Part shown: in pieces, positions 24,022-33,345 of the stretch
How the letters are laid out: every line of letters begins with the position of its first letter
How positions within the stretch are numbered: the stretch's first letter is position 1
Assembly (NCBI GenBank): GCA_963829235.1
Contig: CAWHIF010000003.1
Coordinates: forward strand, 1 to 64,000
DNA: 64,000 nt
From: Bog-756 sp963829235
GTDB lineage: Bacteria > Actinomycetota > Acidimicrobiia > Acidimicrobiales > RAAP-2
Direction: 5' to 3'
Notes under the pieces: model-generated
Databases searched by the model: none
What the model saw: only the letters and a program-made list of their open reading frames with translations
What the model was told of the DNA's origin: nothing
Made by a program: the position numbers and the translations under genes

Positions 24022-25017
24022 GTGGCCTACCTTCTGGCGGCGATCGCCGCCTTCGTCAACGCCCTGACCTCGGTCCTCCAGCGCATCGGGGTGGAGTCGG
24101 CCCCCGAGTCGACCACATTGCGGCTCAGCTTGATGGCCCACGCCATCAAGCGGGTCATCTGGCTCGTCGGCTTCGGTCTCATGCTCGTCGAGTTCGGGCT
24201 CCAGGCCACCGCCCTGCGCTTCGGTGAGCTGAGCGTCGTCCAGCCGGTGCTCACCACCGAGCTGCTCTTCCTGTTGCTCATCCTCGGTGTTTGGTTCCAC
24301 TACCGACTGGGTTGGCAGGAGTGGCTCGGCGCCATCGTCATCGTGGCCGGTCTGGCCGGGTTCTTCTTCGCCGCCCACCCTTCCGGCGGCAACGCCCTCC
24401 CCTCCAATCATGCCTGGCTGGTGGCATCCATCGTGCTCATCGGGGCCATCGCCGGGTTCATCGCCGCGGCCCGGTACGGACCCCGGTGGTGGAGAGCGGC
24501 GTCCTTCGGGGCGGCCACCGCCATCACCGCGGCCTACAGCGCGGCGTTGACCAAGGCCATCACCTCGTACACCAAGCTCGGGTGGGGGCACGTGTTCACC
24601 CACTTCCAGCCCTACATGCTCGCCATCACCGGCCTCGGCACCGTGTTCCTGATCCAGAACGCCCTGCACGCGGGACCCATCACCGCGTCGCGCACCACCA
24701 TGGTGACCATCAATCCGCTGGTCAGCATCGTGCTCGGCCTGACCCTGTTCGCCGACGTGCTGCGGTCCGGTCCCTTGTGGATCTCGGCCGAGATCGTGTC
24801 CCTCGCCGTGCTCGTGGCCGGCGTGGTCATCCTGGCCCGCTCGCCGCTGGTGGCCGGCACCCCCGGCGAGGACGACCCCGGGGAGATGCTGGGCGGTGCC
24901 CACCGCCGGGCCGCCGACACCGGCCGGGCCGGAGAGGGCATCGACGTCGAGGCGGTTCCGACCGCGTCCCGTGCCATCGACGGGCTGCCCCTGGCCGGCG
25001 GGAGCCCGGCCGACTGA
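24022..25017 (+). CDS. DMT/EamA-type multispanning membrane protein
   Basis: About 331 residues with nine or ten helices in the drug/metabolite-transporter arrangement: AYLLAAIAAFVNALTSVLQRIG, then RFGELSVVQPVLTTELLFLLL (EamA-like half end) and NPLVSIVLGLTLFADVL in the second half. These proteins are annotated as DMT family or DUF-type transporters; the substrate is unknown. GTG 24022 with ggag close upstream gives a start at the first helix. ATG 23920 would add an unconserved Arg-rich extension. The C-terminal 50 residues are soluble. Confidence 0.78.
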   Translation: MAYLLAAIAAFVNALTSVLQRIGVESAPESTTLRLSLMAHAIKRVIWLVGFGLMLVEFGLQATALRFGELSVVQPVLTTELLFLLLILGVWFHYRLGWQEWLGAIVIVAGLAGFFFAAHPSGGNALPSNHAWLVASIVLIGAIAGFIAAARYGPRWWRAASFGAATAITAAYSAALTKAITSYTKLGWGHVFTHFQPYMLAITGLGTVFLIQNALHAGPITASRTTMVTINPLVSIVLGLTLFADVLRSGPLWISAEIVSLAVLVAGVVILARSPLVAGTPGEDDPGEMLGGAHRRAADTGRAGEGIDVEAVPTASRAIDGLPLAGGSPAD

Positions 25018-25150
25018 GTGACCGGCCGGGCCGAGTGACCGGAGCGGGTGTCCGGCCGATCGATGGGTGACCGGCTGACTGAGTGACCGGCCTGACTGGG
25101 ACCCCGGCCGACTGAGTGACCGGCCGGGCCGAGTGGCCGGCCGACTGGGA
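25009..25150 (+). repeat. Degenerate tandem repeat after a stop codon
   Basis: Units such as gactgagtgaccggccgggc recur several times. The first includes the TGA stop of the preceding gene (25015-25017). Confidence 0.75.
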
Positions 25151-25189
25151 GCCCGACCGGCTGGGGTCGGACCCGCCGAACCAGGGAGC

Positions 25190-25846
25190 TCAGGCGGTCA
25201 ACGAACCTGCCCGGCCGAGGACCGCCGGCGTCATCCTCGTCGGGCCCGGCCACCTCGAGCCGTGGGCGAGCCGCAACAGGTCGGCGATGCCGAGAGTTGC
25301 GTCACCCAGCGCAGCCCGCATCGACCGGAAGAGCGCCGCTGTCACCCGGGCGTCGCCCAGCGCGCTGTGGTGGTCGTCCCACGACAGCCCGAAGTGGGTG
25401 CAGCAGTCGACGAGCCGGGCCCTCCCCTGCAGACCGAGGTGGGCCTGGGCCACGGCCAGGGTGTCGACCGAGGGCACGGGGCCCGGAACCAGGCCCCGCC
25501 CGCCGGCCCGGCGGCACTCCGCCCGGATGAAGGAGAGGTCGAAGCAGTCGACGTTGTGCCCGACCACCACCCGGCCGGAGAGCCGCTCGGCCAGGTACGG
25601 GTGGATCGCCGCGAATGTGGGCGCCCCGGCCAGCATCTCCGCCGAGATGCCGTGGACGTGGGTCGGGCCGGGGTCGCAGCCGGGGTCGACCAGGGTGCAG
25701 AAGGCGCCGACCTCCCGGCCCGACGGGTCGAGCACGACCACGCCCACCTCGACGATGCGCTCGTCCTCGGCCGAGAAGCCGGTGGTCTCGACATCGATCA
25801 CCGCGAATCCGGGCCCGATCTCACCGGGGGAACCCACGAGGCCCAC
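25190..25846 (-). CDS. DEDDh 3'-5' exonuclease (DNA pol III epsilon-like)
   Basis: A 218-residue exonuclease domain. Motif I is AVIDVETTGFSAEDERIVEVG, motif II VVVGHNVDCFDLSFI, and motif III HHSALGDARVTAALF, giving the four acidic residues and catalytic His of the DEDDh group. It begins at GTG 25846. There is no helicase or UvrC fusion, so it is a stand-alone epsilon-like nuclease, possibly in proofreading or RNA/DNA end processing. It is divergent from the metallophosphoesterase, with 107 bases between. Confidence 0.9.
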   Translation of the reverse strand: MGLVGSPGEIGPGFAVIDVETTGFSAEDERIVEVGVVVLDPSGREVGAFCTLVDPGCDPGPTHVHGISAEMLAGAPTFAAIHPYLAERLSGRVVVGHNVDCFDLSFIRAECRRAGGRGLVPGPVPSVDTLAVAQAHLGLQGRARLVDCCTHFGLSWDDHHSALGDARVTAALFRSMRAALGDATLGIADLLRLAHGSRWPGPTRMTPAVLGRAGSLTA

Positions 25847-25953
25847 CGTAGATCGCCGGTGTCACAGGGTGGCGCACGCTCGGATGGGACGGGTCCCCGT
25901 GCCGCTGGCGGCGAACCGGCGGTGGGCTACCGTTCGGGACCGAAAGGACCACC

Positions 25954-27456
25954 ATGACCTCCATCCGATGGGTGTGCGTCTCCGACCTCCACCTCGGGGC
26001 GCTGAACAGTCTGCTGACCAACGTGGACGCCGACGGCGAGCACGTCGATGGCTCGGCCGCCTCGCCTGTGCTCACGGCCCTGTGCGAGTGCCTCCGCTCG
26101 CTGCGGACGCCGGGCCAGGACCCGCCGGAGCTCATCGTGCTCGGAGATCTCTTCGAGCTGGCCCTCACCGCCCCCGAGGACGCGGCGGCCGCCTTCACCC
26201 AGTTCATCGACGGCCTCCGCCCCGGCAAGCCCGACGCCGCGGTCGCCCCCGCACTCCGCTTCGTCCCGGGCAACCACGACCACCACCTCTGGTCGCGGGC
26301 CAGCGATGACCGCTATCTGCGGCTGCTGGCCGAGTCCGCCGCCCCGGCCCCGCGTGATCGCCACGCCACCCACCTGCTGCCGGCCAACGACACGGAACCG
26401 GTCCGCGACCGGTTCATCGAGATCCTGGCCAAGCGGGCCGAACCGGCCACCGCGGTGACCGTGGTCCAGAGCTACCCGAACCTCGGGCTGGTCACCGCGT
26501 CCGGCGACCGTTCGGTCATCCTCAGCCACGGCCACTTCATCGAGCCGCTCTACCGGATGATGTCGCTGCTCGACACCGTGTTCGGGTCCCCCCGGTCGGG
26601 GGCTGTCGAGGCCTGGCAGCTGGAGGCGGACAACGGCGGATGGATCGACTTCTTCTGGTCGTCCATGGGCGACAGCGGGGACATCATGCGGGTCACCCGG
26701 TCGCTGTACGAGTCCCTGCAGAGCACCGAGACCATCCACGCCGAGATCTCGGCCATCGAACGGGCCATCAAGGTGGCCGGGGCGTCGCGGGCCGAGGCGG
26801 ACGTCGAGGCCCATGCCGTGGCCGGGCTCCTGCGGGCCGGCGTCGGGACGGCGGTCCGCGAGCGTCACCGTGAGGGGATCATCCTGAGCCCGCACGCGGA
26901 CCAGGGGCTGGCCAGCTACCTCGACGGCCCGGTGGTCACCCAGGTGGGCGCCGAGATCGGTGCCCCGCGGGACGTGACCTTCGTCTTCGGCCACACCCAC
27001 AAGCCCTTCGTCGACGTGCGGACGACCACCCTGTGCTCGTCTCCGGTCTCGGTGGTCAACACCGGTGGCTGGGTCGTCGACACACCGCAGCTCAACCCCA
27101 TGAAGGGAGCGTCAGTGATCCTCATCGACGAGGAGCTGAACGTGGCCTGCGTCCGCTGCTACCGCGAGGGCACCGACGCCTCCTCCTACCTGGTCGCCAT
27201 CGAGCCCGGCTCGGCCGGCGGACCCAACCCGCTGGTGGACCAGCTGCGGTCGTCCGTCGATGCCGCCCGCGACCCGTGGGCCTCGCTGGCCCAGGCCATC
27301 CGGACCACCGTCCGCGACCGGGGCCGCCAACTCGACGAGCGGCTGCGCTCGGATGCCTCGACGCTCAACCAGCTCAACCGGGTCGATCAGGGCAACCGGG
27401 TCGATCGGGGGGAGGGACCGTCACCGGCCCCGCACCCGGCCCCGCCTCCGGCCTGA
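25954..27456 (+). CDS. Calcineurin-like metallophosphoesterase
   Basis: A 500-residue protein with all metallophosphoesterase motifs: VSDLHLG at residues 9-15, LIVLGDLFE, RFVPGNHDHHLW, ILSHGHFIE and FVFGHTHKPF. Two metals would sit between the Asp, Asn and His of these motifs. Residues 190-310 form an insertion between the core motifs, and the last 60 residues are a low-complexity tail. ATG 25954 follows gaaaggaccacc. The substrate is unknown; members act on phosphodiesters of nucleotides, lipids or nucleic acids. Confidence 0.88.
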   Translation: MTSIRWVCVSDLHLGALNSLLTNVDADGEHVDGSAASPVLTALCECLRSLRTPGQDPPELIVLGDLFELALTAPEDAAAAFTQFIDGLRPGKPDAAVAPALRFVPGNHDHHLWSRASDDRYLRLLAESAAPAPRDRHATHLLPANDTEPVRDRFIEILAKRAEPATAVTVVQSYPNLGLVTASGDRSVILSHGHFIEPLYRMMSLLDTVFGSPRSGAVEAWQLEADNGGWIDFFWSSMGDSGDIMRVTRSLYESLQSTETIHAEISAIERAIKVAGASRAEADVEAHAVAGLLRAGVGTAVRERHREGIILSPHADQGLASYLDGPVVTQVGAEIGAPRDVTFVFGHTHKPFVDVRTTTLCSSPVSVVNTGGWVVDTPQLNPMKGASVILIDEELNVACVRCYREGTDASSYLVAIEPGSAGGPNPLVDQLRSSVDAARDPWASLAQAIRTTVRDRGRQLDERLRSDASTLNQLNRVDQGNRVDRGEGPSPAPHPAPPPA

Positions 27457-27560
27457 TCGAAGGCGGCCCGATCCGGGGCCTGATCAAAGGCGGCCCGATC
27501 CGGGCCTCATCGGGGCGGCCCGGGGCGGCCCGGTCCCGGCCCGGTCCCGGCCTGGTCCCG
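27440..27560 (+). repeat. 26-27-bp tandem repeat overlapping a stop codon
   Basis: Units of cctgatcgaaggcggcccga, continuing tccggg, with the phosphoesterase TGA inside the first copy. Confidence 0.8.
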
Positions 27561-27636
27561 GGCAGCCAAGAGGGACCTGCTGCCGGTCTGATCCCGGCTT
27601 ACCCCAGGGTGACCCGGGCCGGACGGGCCGAGCCGC

Positions 27637-29487
27637 TCACGTGCTCGCCCCGACCAGTTCGGCCAGCTCCTCGGCCACGTCCGCATCGTGCTTGTCCTCG
27701 TCCTCCTTGGCCTTCTTCGGGCTCCACCGGCCCCGGTTCAAGAAGATGGTGGGGATGAACAGCACCATGCCGCCCAGGCACACCCAGAACCAGTGCTGCC
27801 ACTGCTTGGGTGACTTGGCCACGCCGGAGAGCAGCTTGTCCAGCTGGCCCTGATGGGCCGACAGGTAGGTGAGCTGGGACTCGTAGGGCACCACGTACTT
27901 GTCGAGGGCGGTCAGGTGGGCGATGGCCTTGGCGAAGACGACCGGGCCGACCGCCTTTTCGAAGGCGGCCAGGTTGGCCGGGGTCGGGTGCTTGTTGGCG
28001 GCCGCGGCGATCGGCGCGTTCTGCGGGGAGCTCAGGACCGTCAACCAGCTGGCATTGGCCTCGGCGAAGGTCACCGAGGCCGGATGGGCCAGCTGGAACG
28101 CCTGGACGTTGAAGGGTGCGTTGCCGGTCGGCGGCGTCTGGGCGTAGACGAGGTTGTCGACCACCGGGTTGACCGCGTTGACCACCAGCGGGAGGAAGAT
28201 GAAGGAGAGACCGACCGTCAACCGGAGGATCCATCCCCACAGGGCCAGCCCGGTGCCCACGAGCGCTGGGTTCTTGGCTTCGACCATCTCGGTGTAGGCG
28301 GCCATCCACGGCGCGTAGGTCAGCGAGATGAAGGCGGCCAGCAGCACCTCCAGGGTGATCAGCGTGCCGAAGCCGGTATAGGGGTGGTCGGCCTGGCGTA
28401 GGAAGAGGGTCAGCATGACGATGGAACCGGCCGCGCCCACGAGCATGAGTGGCTTTCGCACCCGCAGCTTGTCGGACAGCACGCCGAAGATGATGAGGGC
28501 GACGGCATCGGCCCCCCAGTACCAGGTGTTGAGATAGTTGGCGTCCGATGTGGTCAGGTTGAGACCGTCCGAGCTCTTGAACACGGTCGCCCAGTAGATG
28601 GTGAAAAAGGCCGACGCCGCGTAGTACACGAGCAGGAAGAGGGAGATGCCGACGGCCGAACCGATCAGGTCCCACTTGAGGATCTGGCGCCACGGATGGG
28701 TGGTGGCGGTGAGGATCTCGGCCTCCGACAGGCCGCGGGCCCGGGCCTCGATGAGGGCCCGGTCCTGTTCGGACACCATCAACTGGTCGCGCAGGCTGGA
28801 TGACAGGTCCTTCATCCAGAACAGGGCGAGCACGAAGACCACCAGCGAGCTGATCCCGGAGATGAGGAACTGGCTCTTGAACCCGGAAACACCGCTGTTC
28901 CGCAGGAAGTGGTTGAGGGTGTTGGTGGCCACGATGGAGGTGATCAGGCTGCCGGCCACCGGCCCCACCGTCCAGAAGCCCATGGCCGAGGCCCGGCCCA
29001 GCTGCGGGCTGAAGTCGCGGACGAGGGCGGGGGTGGCCACCAGGATGGCCCCCTCCACCAGACCGAGGGCGGAGATGACGATGGCGAACTGCCACTCGGT
29101 CGTCGTGGCCGGCACCCCCACCGCCACCAGCAGCCCGACGAGCAGCAGCCCGTAGATGATCACATTGGACCGGCCCAGCTTGTCCGTCTTGCTGGCCGGC
29201 AGTGAGGCAAAGGCGCCGATGAGGTTGGACACCACCACAATGCCCACGTAGAAGGCGAAGGACATGTGGTAGTACTGCAGGATCTGGGGGGTCACCCCGG
29301 TCTGCGTGAAGTAGGTGTAGTAGAGGACGATGGTGGCCAGCACGGCGAGGGCCAGGTAGGCGGTGCGCTTGGCGTTGGCCGGATACTCGTCGATCTCGTG
29401 GACGAACAGGAAACGGAACAGCGCCCCGTGGCGCGGCGCCGCCCCGCCACCTGCGCCCGGAGCGACCACCGATGTGTCTGCTGCCAT
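27637..29487 (-). CDS. MFS transporter with long C-terminal loop
   Basis: A 616-residue major facilitator protein. About 12 helices are visible (AYLALAVLATIVLYYTYF to WFWVCLGGMVLFIPTIFL), with the family loop SLPASKTDKLGRSNVIIYG between helices 2 and 3. An extra stretch of about 140 residues between the last two helices (VNPVVDNLVYAQTPP to PKQWQHW) would lie outside the membrane and is unusual for MFS. The substrate is unknown. It lies upstream in orientation of nothing obvious and may belong with the following acyl-CoA genes, all on the minus strand. Confidence 0.85.
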   Translation of the reverse strand: MAADTSVVAPGAGGGAAPRHGALFRFLFVHEIDEYPANAKRTAYLALAVLATIVLYYTYFTQTGVTPQILQYYHMSFAFYVGIVVVSNLIGAFASLPASKTDKLGRSNVIIYGLLLVGLLVAVGVPATTTEWQFAIVISALGLVEGAILVATPALVRDFSPQLGRASAMGFWTVGPVAGSLITSIVATNTLNHFLRNSGVSGFKSQFLISGISSLVVFVLALFWMKDLSSSLRDQLMVSEQDRALIEARARGLSEAEILTATTHPWRQILKWDLIGSAVGISLFLLVYYAASAFFTIYWATVFKSSDGLNLTTSDANYLNTWYWGADAVALIIFGVLSDKLRVRKPLMLVGAAGSIVMLTLFLRQADHPYTGFGTLITLEVLLAAFISLTYAPWMAAYTEMVEAKNPALVGTGLALWGWILRLTVGLSFIFLPLVVNAVNPVVDNLVYAQTPPTGNAPFNVQAFQLAHPASVTFAEANASWLTVLSSPQNAPIAAAANKHPTPANLAAFEKAVGPVVFAKAIAHLTALDKYVVPYESQLTYLSAHQGQLDKLLSGVAKSPKQWQHWFWVCLGGMVLFIPTIFLNRGRWSPKKAKEDEDKHDADVAEELAELVGAST

Positions 29488-29613
29488 GGCAAATCCCCCA
29501 GTGCTCGGTGCCGGCGACCCTCCCCGGTCCCGCTGCGACCGTAGCGCACCGGCGGCAGGCCGCGGGTGGTTCTGTCCCCCGGCGGGACGCCCGGCGACCT
29601 GGGAGGCCGGACC

Positions 29614-30744
29614 TCAGGCGTCGAGCACGGCCGCAGCCACCAGCTCCTCGAGGTAGCGGGTGTCCCACCACGAGATCTGGAGCTGCTTGGCCCGGCGGAA
29701 GTAGAGCTGGATGTCGAACTCGACGGTGAACCCGATGCCCCCGAAGATCTGCTGGGCGGTGGCGGTCACGTCGCGGAAGGCCTGGCAGGCGAAGAGCTTG
29801 GCCATCGGGGCCAGCTTGGCCACGCTCCGACCCTCCGAGCGGGCCCAGGCCGCCTCGTGGACCAGCACCTCGGCACCGTCCACGGTGGTGGCCCCGTCGG
29901 CCAGGTAGTGGGCCAGGGCCTGGAACGCGCCCAGCGGCTTGTCGAACTGCTGGCGGTCCTTGGCGTACTGCACGGTGATGTCCATGGCGTACTGGGCGCC
30001 GCCGACGGCCTGGGCCGCGGCCATGATGATCCCGTCGTGCATGACCGTGTCCCACGTGGACCACCCGGTGCCGGCCGCCCCGATGCGATCGGCCGGGGTG
30101 ACCCGGACGTGATCGAGGTCGACCCGGTACTGGGTGTCCGAGGCGATGCTCATCTGCTGGGTCAGGGTCACGCCGTCGGCACCGGTGTCGACCACGAAGA
30201 GATCGACGTCGCCGGGGGCGTCCCCCGTCCGGGCCAGGACGATCAGCGCAGTGGCGGCTTTGGCGAAGGCCACGTGGCGCTTCGTGCCGGTGATGGCGAA
30301 GCCGTCCCCGTCGGGGACGGCGCGGACCTGGACGCCCGTCTGCCCGAAGCCGTTCTCCGGCTCGAGCCATGCCGGGGTCAGGATGGCCTCGCCGGTCACC
30401 AGCCGGGGCAGCCACGCCTGCTTCTGCTCGTCGCTCCCGGCAACGGTCAGCGCGCCGCCGGACAGGATGGAGCTCACGAAGTGGGGCGAGGGGGCCAGCG
30501 ATCGGCCGAACTCCTCGTAGAGCACCACCGACTCCAGCGCCGTCATGGCCGAGCCGCCGTACTCCTCGGGGAGCTGCAGGCCGATGAGGTCGAGATGGGC
30601 CAGCTGCTTCCAGAGCTCGGGCGAGTACCCGATGGGATCGTCCTCGAGCTGGCGGACCACCTCGAGCGGGCAGGCCGTGGCGCACACCCCGCGTACCGTC
30701 TCCCGCAGCATCTCTTGTTCGGCACTGAATTGCAGGTCCAGCAT
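29614..30744 (-). CDS. Acyl-CoA dehydrogenase
   Basis: A 376-residue flavoprotein, LDLQFSAEQEMLRETVRGVC at the start, ATG 30744 preceded by gaggagag. The FAD and substrate core is present: ILTPAWLEPENGFGQTGVQV, then AITGTKRHVAFAKAATALIVLAR and YAKDRQQFDKPLGAFQALAHYLAD, and the C-terminal TATAQQIFGGIGFTVEFDIQLYFRRAKQL. An Asp/Glu catalytic base is not certain. Together with the second dehydrogenase at 33346 it may form a heteromeric enzyme, as seen for steroid side-chain dehydrogenases. It is last in the minus-strand operon. Confidence 0.9.
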   Translation of the reverse strand: MLDLQFSAEQEMLRETVRGVCATACPLEVVRQLEDDPIGYSPELWKQLAHLDLIGLQLPEEYGGSAMTALESVVLYEEFGRSLAPSPHFVSSILSGGALTVAGSDEQKQAWLPRLVTGEAILTPAWLEPENGFGQTGVQVRAVPDGDGFAITGTKRHVAFAKAATALIVLARTGDAPGDVDLFVVDTGADGVTLTQQMSIASDTQYRVDLDHVRVTPADRIGAAGTGWSTWDTVMHDGIIMAAAQAVGGAQYAMDITVQYAKDRQQFDKPLGAFQALAHYLADGATTVDGAEVLVHEAAWARSEGRSVAKLAPMAKLFACQAFRDVTATAQQIFGGIGFTVEFDIQLYFRRAKQLQISWWDTRYLEELVAAAVLDA

Positions 30745-30764
30745 GGTCAGCTCTCCTCTTCGGG

Positions 30765-30950
30765 TGATGCTTGGCGGGATGCGGCGGGTGATGGCTCGCC
30801 GAATGTGACGGCTTGGCGGGATGCGGCTGGTGACGGCTCGCGGAATGCGGCTGGTGACGGCTCGCGGCATGTGACGGCTTGGCGAGATGCGGCGGGTGAT
30901 GGCTCGCGGCAGGCGGCGGATTCTAGTGATGGCTCGCGGCAGGCGGCGGA
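30765..30950. repeat. Degenerate ~24-bp tandem repeat
   Basis: Units like gatgcggctggtgacggctc and gatgcggcgggtgatggctc fill the gap between the MaoC stop (30968) and the next dehydrogenase start (30744). Confidence 0.85.
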
Positions 30951-30967
30951 TGATGACACCGGGCCGG

Positions 30968-31456
30968 TCATGGCTGCCACCGGTTGCCGCGGCGGGTCCA
31001 GGGGTTGTCGTCCTCGTCCACCGGCAGCGCCACCCTGGCTTGGCAGGTGGTCTTCGGGTCACCGTCGACCGAGACGGCGATGTCGAGTGCCGCCCAACCG
31101 CACCCGGTGGCATCCACCCCGGTGTCGGTGACCACGCCGGTGAACACCATGGTGTCGCCCGGGAAGATGGAGCCGAGCATCCGGAAGGTCATCCGCCGCA
31201 ACCGCCCGTAGGGGCCGGTCCAGTCGGTCACGAACCGTTCGAACCAGGCCGCCTGGTTGGGTGTGTTGAGGAAGATGTCGCGGGTCCCGTTCCGGTGCAC
31301 GGCGAAATCCTTGTCGTGGTGCATGGGCCGCCAGTCGCGGGTGGCCAGTGCGCCCAGCACCACGGTGGTGGCGGTGACCGGGTAGGCGAGCTCGGGCAGC
31401 TCGTCCCCCACCTTCACGTCCGAGAGGAGCAGGCGGGTGACCGCGGGTGTGCTCAT
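30968..31456 (-). CDS. MaoC-like dehydratase subunit
   Basis: A 162-residue hotdog-fold protein of the MaoC/enoyl-CoA hydratase type: VGDELPELAYPVTATTVVLGALATRDWRPMHHDKDFA carries the hydratase motif (D-x-x-P-x-HHD), then NTPNQAAWFERFVTDWTG and GSIFPGDTMVFTGVV. ATG 31456 overlaps the stop of the upstream FAS1-like subunit by four bases. The two probably form a heterodimer that hydrates an enoyl-CoA. Confidence 0.9.
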   Translation of the reverse strand: MSTPAVTRLLLSDVKVGDELPELAYPVTATTVVLGALATRDWRPMHHDKDFAVHRNGTRDIFLNTPNQAAWFERFVTDWTGPYGRLRRMTFRMLGSIFPGDTMVFTGVVTDTGVDATGCGWAALDIAVSVDGDPKTTCQARVALPVDEDDNPWTRRGNRWQP

Positions 31457-31992
31457 GACCGGGCCGCCGTTGCGTCCGCGGCCTCGGTCCGCCGGTAGCC
31501 GAACCCGGTGTAGCTCTCGACGGCCACCAGTTCGCCGCGCTGGTTCCGGTACTCGACATCGATGACCCAGAACCGGCCCGTGCCCAGCTTGGTCGTCTTC
31601 TCGTCGCTCACCGACCGGAGGATCTGCCGGGTCACCAGCCTGTCACCGGGCCGGACCGGCTCGTGGAAGACGATGGTGTTGTCGCTCATCACCGCCTCGG
31701 GCAGCCCGAGGCCCTCCTTCAGGTCGAAGTGCACCTGGAGGGGCAACCCCATGGTGGTCCGTCCCGGCGCCCAGTGGTGGGGGCGGAACCAGACCGAGAC
31801 CATGGTCGGTGGCGCGATCGGCCCCCCGGTCACCGCCTCGGCCACCTGCTCGTCCCAGAAGATGGGGTTGCCGTTCTCCACCGACGAGCACGTGGTCCAC
31901 ACGTAGCCCTGTTCGACCGGGAACTCCCCCTCCTCCTCGTACTGCTCGACCCCGATGAGGCCTTCGATGTCGTCGATGCCGATGGCGCTCAA
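31453..31992 (-). CDS. FAS1-like/MaoC N-terminal dehydratase subunit
   Basis: A 179-residue hotdog protein of the FAS1-like dehydratase type: VWTTCSSVENGNPIFWDEQVA, GGPIAPPTMVSVWFRPHHW, LQVHFDLKEGLGLPEAVMSDNTIVFHEPVRPGDRLVTRQIL and RFWVIDVEYRNQRGELVAVE. These pair with a MaoC subunit, here the downstream gene with a four-base overlap. It also overlaps the upstream CoA-transferase stop by four bases, so three genes are translationally coupled. Confidence 0.9.
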   Translation of the reverse strand: MSAIGIDDIEGLIGVEQYEEEGEFPVEQGYVWTTCSSVENGNPIFWDEQVAEAVTGGPIAPPTMVSVWFRPHHWAPGRTTMGLPLQVHFDLKEGLGLPEAVMSDNTIVFHEPVRPGDRLVTRQILRSVSDEKTTKLGTGRFWVIDVEYRNQRGELVAVESYTGFGYRRTEAADATAARS

Positions 31993-33323
31993 GCCACGAT
32001 CCCCCGTTCCCGTAGACCGCCGATGTGCGATGGAGCCAGCCCCGCCCCGGCCAGGAGCCGGTCGGTGTCGGTGTGCAGCGGGTCAACGGCCACCACCGGT
32101 TCGTCGGGCGACCGCATGCCGGCCAGGACCGGTCCCACCTGGCGGAAACGGGTCGGCTCGCCCCCGGCGACCCCGCTGCCGGATACCCCGCTGCCCCCGG
32201 ATGCCCCGCCGGCCCCGGATGCCCCGGATGTCCCGGATGCCCCGGATGTCCCGGATGTCCCGGATATCCCGGCGACGGCGTCGACGAAGGCATGACGGGC
32301 GAGGAACTGCTCGTCCCCGACCAGTTCGGCCACCGACAGCACCGGCGTGACGCAGGTGTCGGCCGCGGCCAGCTCGGCCACCCAGGTGTCACGGTCCTTG
32401 GCCGCGAATGCCGCCTTGAAGTCGGAGCGGATCTTGTCCTGGACCCCGTCGTCGAGCTGGTGGGCCGACCACTGCTCGCACCCGAGGAGCCGGCACAGGT
32501 TGGCGTAGAACTTGGGCTCGATCGCCCCCACCGCCAGCCAGCCGCCGTCTGCGGCCTGGTACGTGTCGTAGCAGGCGTAGCGACCGGTGATGATGTTCTG
32601 CCCGTGGCCGACGTCGGCCCCGGTGGCCAGGAACTCGTCGACGGCCAGCGAGGTGAGCCAGAGCACGCCGTCGGCGATGGACACGTCGAGGTGGACACCC
32701 GGTCCGCCCGCGGCCCGCCCGACCAGCGCGGCCATCACGGCCAAGGCCGCGTGCATGCCCCCGCCGGCGGCATCGGCGATGGTGGCACCCGACACCGGGG
32801 GGCCGCCATCGGCGGCGGGCTCGGTGGTGGCGAGATACCCGCCCTGGGCCAGGTAGTTGATGTCGTGGCCGGCCCAGGCGGCGCGGGGCCCGTCCTGGCC
32901 GTAGCCGGTGGTCGAGCACAGGATGATCCCCGGATTGACGGCACAGAGATCCTCGAACCCGATGCCCAACCGATCGACCACCCCCGGCCGGAAGCTCTCG
33001 ACCACGACGTCCGCCGTCCGCACCAGGGCCAGGAACGCCTGTCGGCCCTCTTCGACCTTGAGGTCGATGGCCGTGCGCAGGAGATAGCGCGAGCCGCTGT
33101 AGGCGTAGAAGGGCGGCGTGATGGGTTGGGCTCCCCTCCCCGGGACCGCACCCACTTTGACCACGGTGGCGCCGTAGTCGGCCAGCAGGCGGGTGCAGCG
33201 CGCCGCGGGACCGACGCTGGCCAGGTCGAGCACGGTGACACCTTGCAGCGGTCCGCCCGGGCTGTCGGATCCGGTGGACGGCGACGGCGCGACGGCTCGG
33301 GTGGCGGGAGGTGGGTCGGTCAC
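31989..33323 (-). CDS. Family III CoA-transferase (CaiB/BaiF)
   Basis: A 444-residue formyl-CoA-transferase-like enzyme: LQGVTVLDLASVGPAARCTRLLADYGATVVKV at the N-terminus, IDLKVEEGRQAFLALVRTADVVVESFRPGVVDRLGIG, then the catalytic Asp in WAGHDINYLAQGGYL. Residues 350-390 hold an odd Gly/Ser/Thr-rich insertion (SGTSGTSGASG pattern) made by a 9-base DNA repeat at about 32180-32275, in a region expected to be a surface loop. It would activate a carboxylic acid with CoA at the start of the degradation pathway encoded here. Confidence 0.9.
   Translation of the reverse strand: MTDPPPATRAVAPSPSTGSDSPGGPLQGVTVLDLASVGPAARCTRLLADYGATVVKVGAVPGRGAQPITPPFYAYSGSRYLLRTAIDLKVEEGRQAFLALVRTADVVVESFRPGVVDRLGIGFEDLCAVNPGIILCSTTGYGQDGPRAAWAGHDINYLAQGGYLATTEPAADGGPPVSGATIADAAGGGMHAALAVMAALVGRAAGGPGVHLDVSIADGVLWLTSLAVDEFLATGADVGHGQNIITGRYACYDTYQAADGGWLAVGAIEPKFYANLCRLLGCEQWSAHQLDDGVQDKIRSDFKAAFAAKDRDTWVAELAAADTCVTPVLSVAELVGDEQFLARHAFVDAVAGISGTSGTSGASGTSGASGAGGASGGSGVSGSGVAGGEPTRFRQVGPVLAGMRSPDEPVVAVDPLHTDTDRLLAGAGLAPSHIGGLRERGIVA
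32175..32275 (-). repeat. 9-bp repeats inside the CoA-transferase gene
   Basis: Many copies of gatgccccg or gatgtcccg, read in frame as Gly-Thr-Ser and Gly-Ala-Ser triplets. Confidence 0.85.
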
Positions 33324-33345
33324 GGGCGTCGGGCGTCGGGCGGGA

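Noticed and set aside
27599..30685. Very long minus-strand open frame of 1028 codons
   Set aside because: It is a shadow of the MFS and dehydrogenase genes in another frame. Its translation is Arg/Gly/Pro-rich without conserved motifs.
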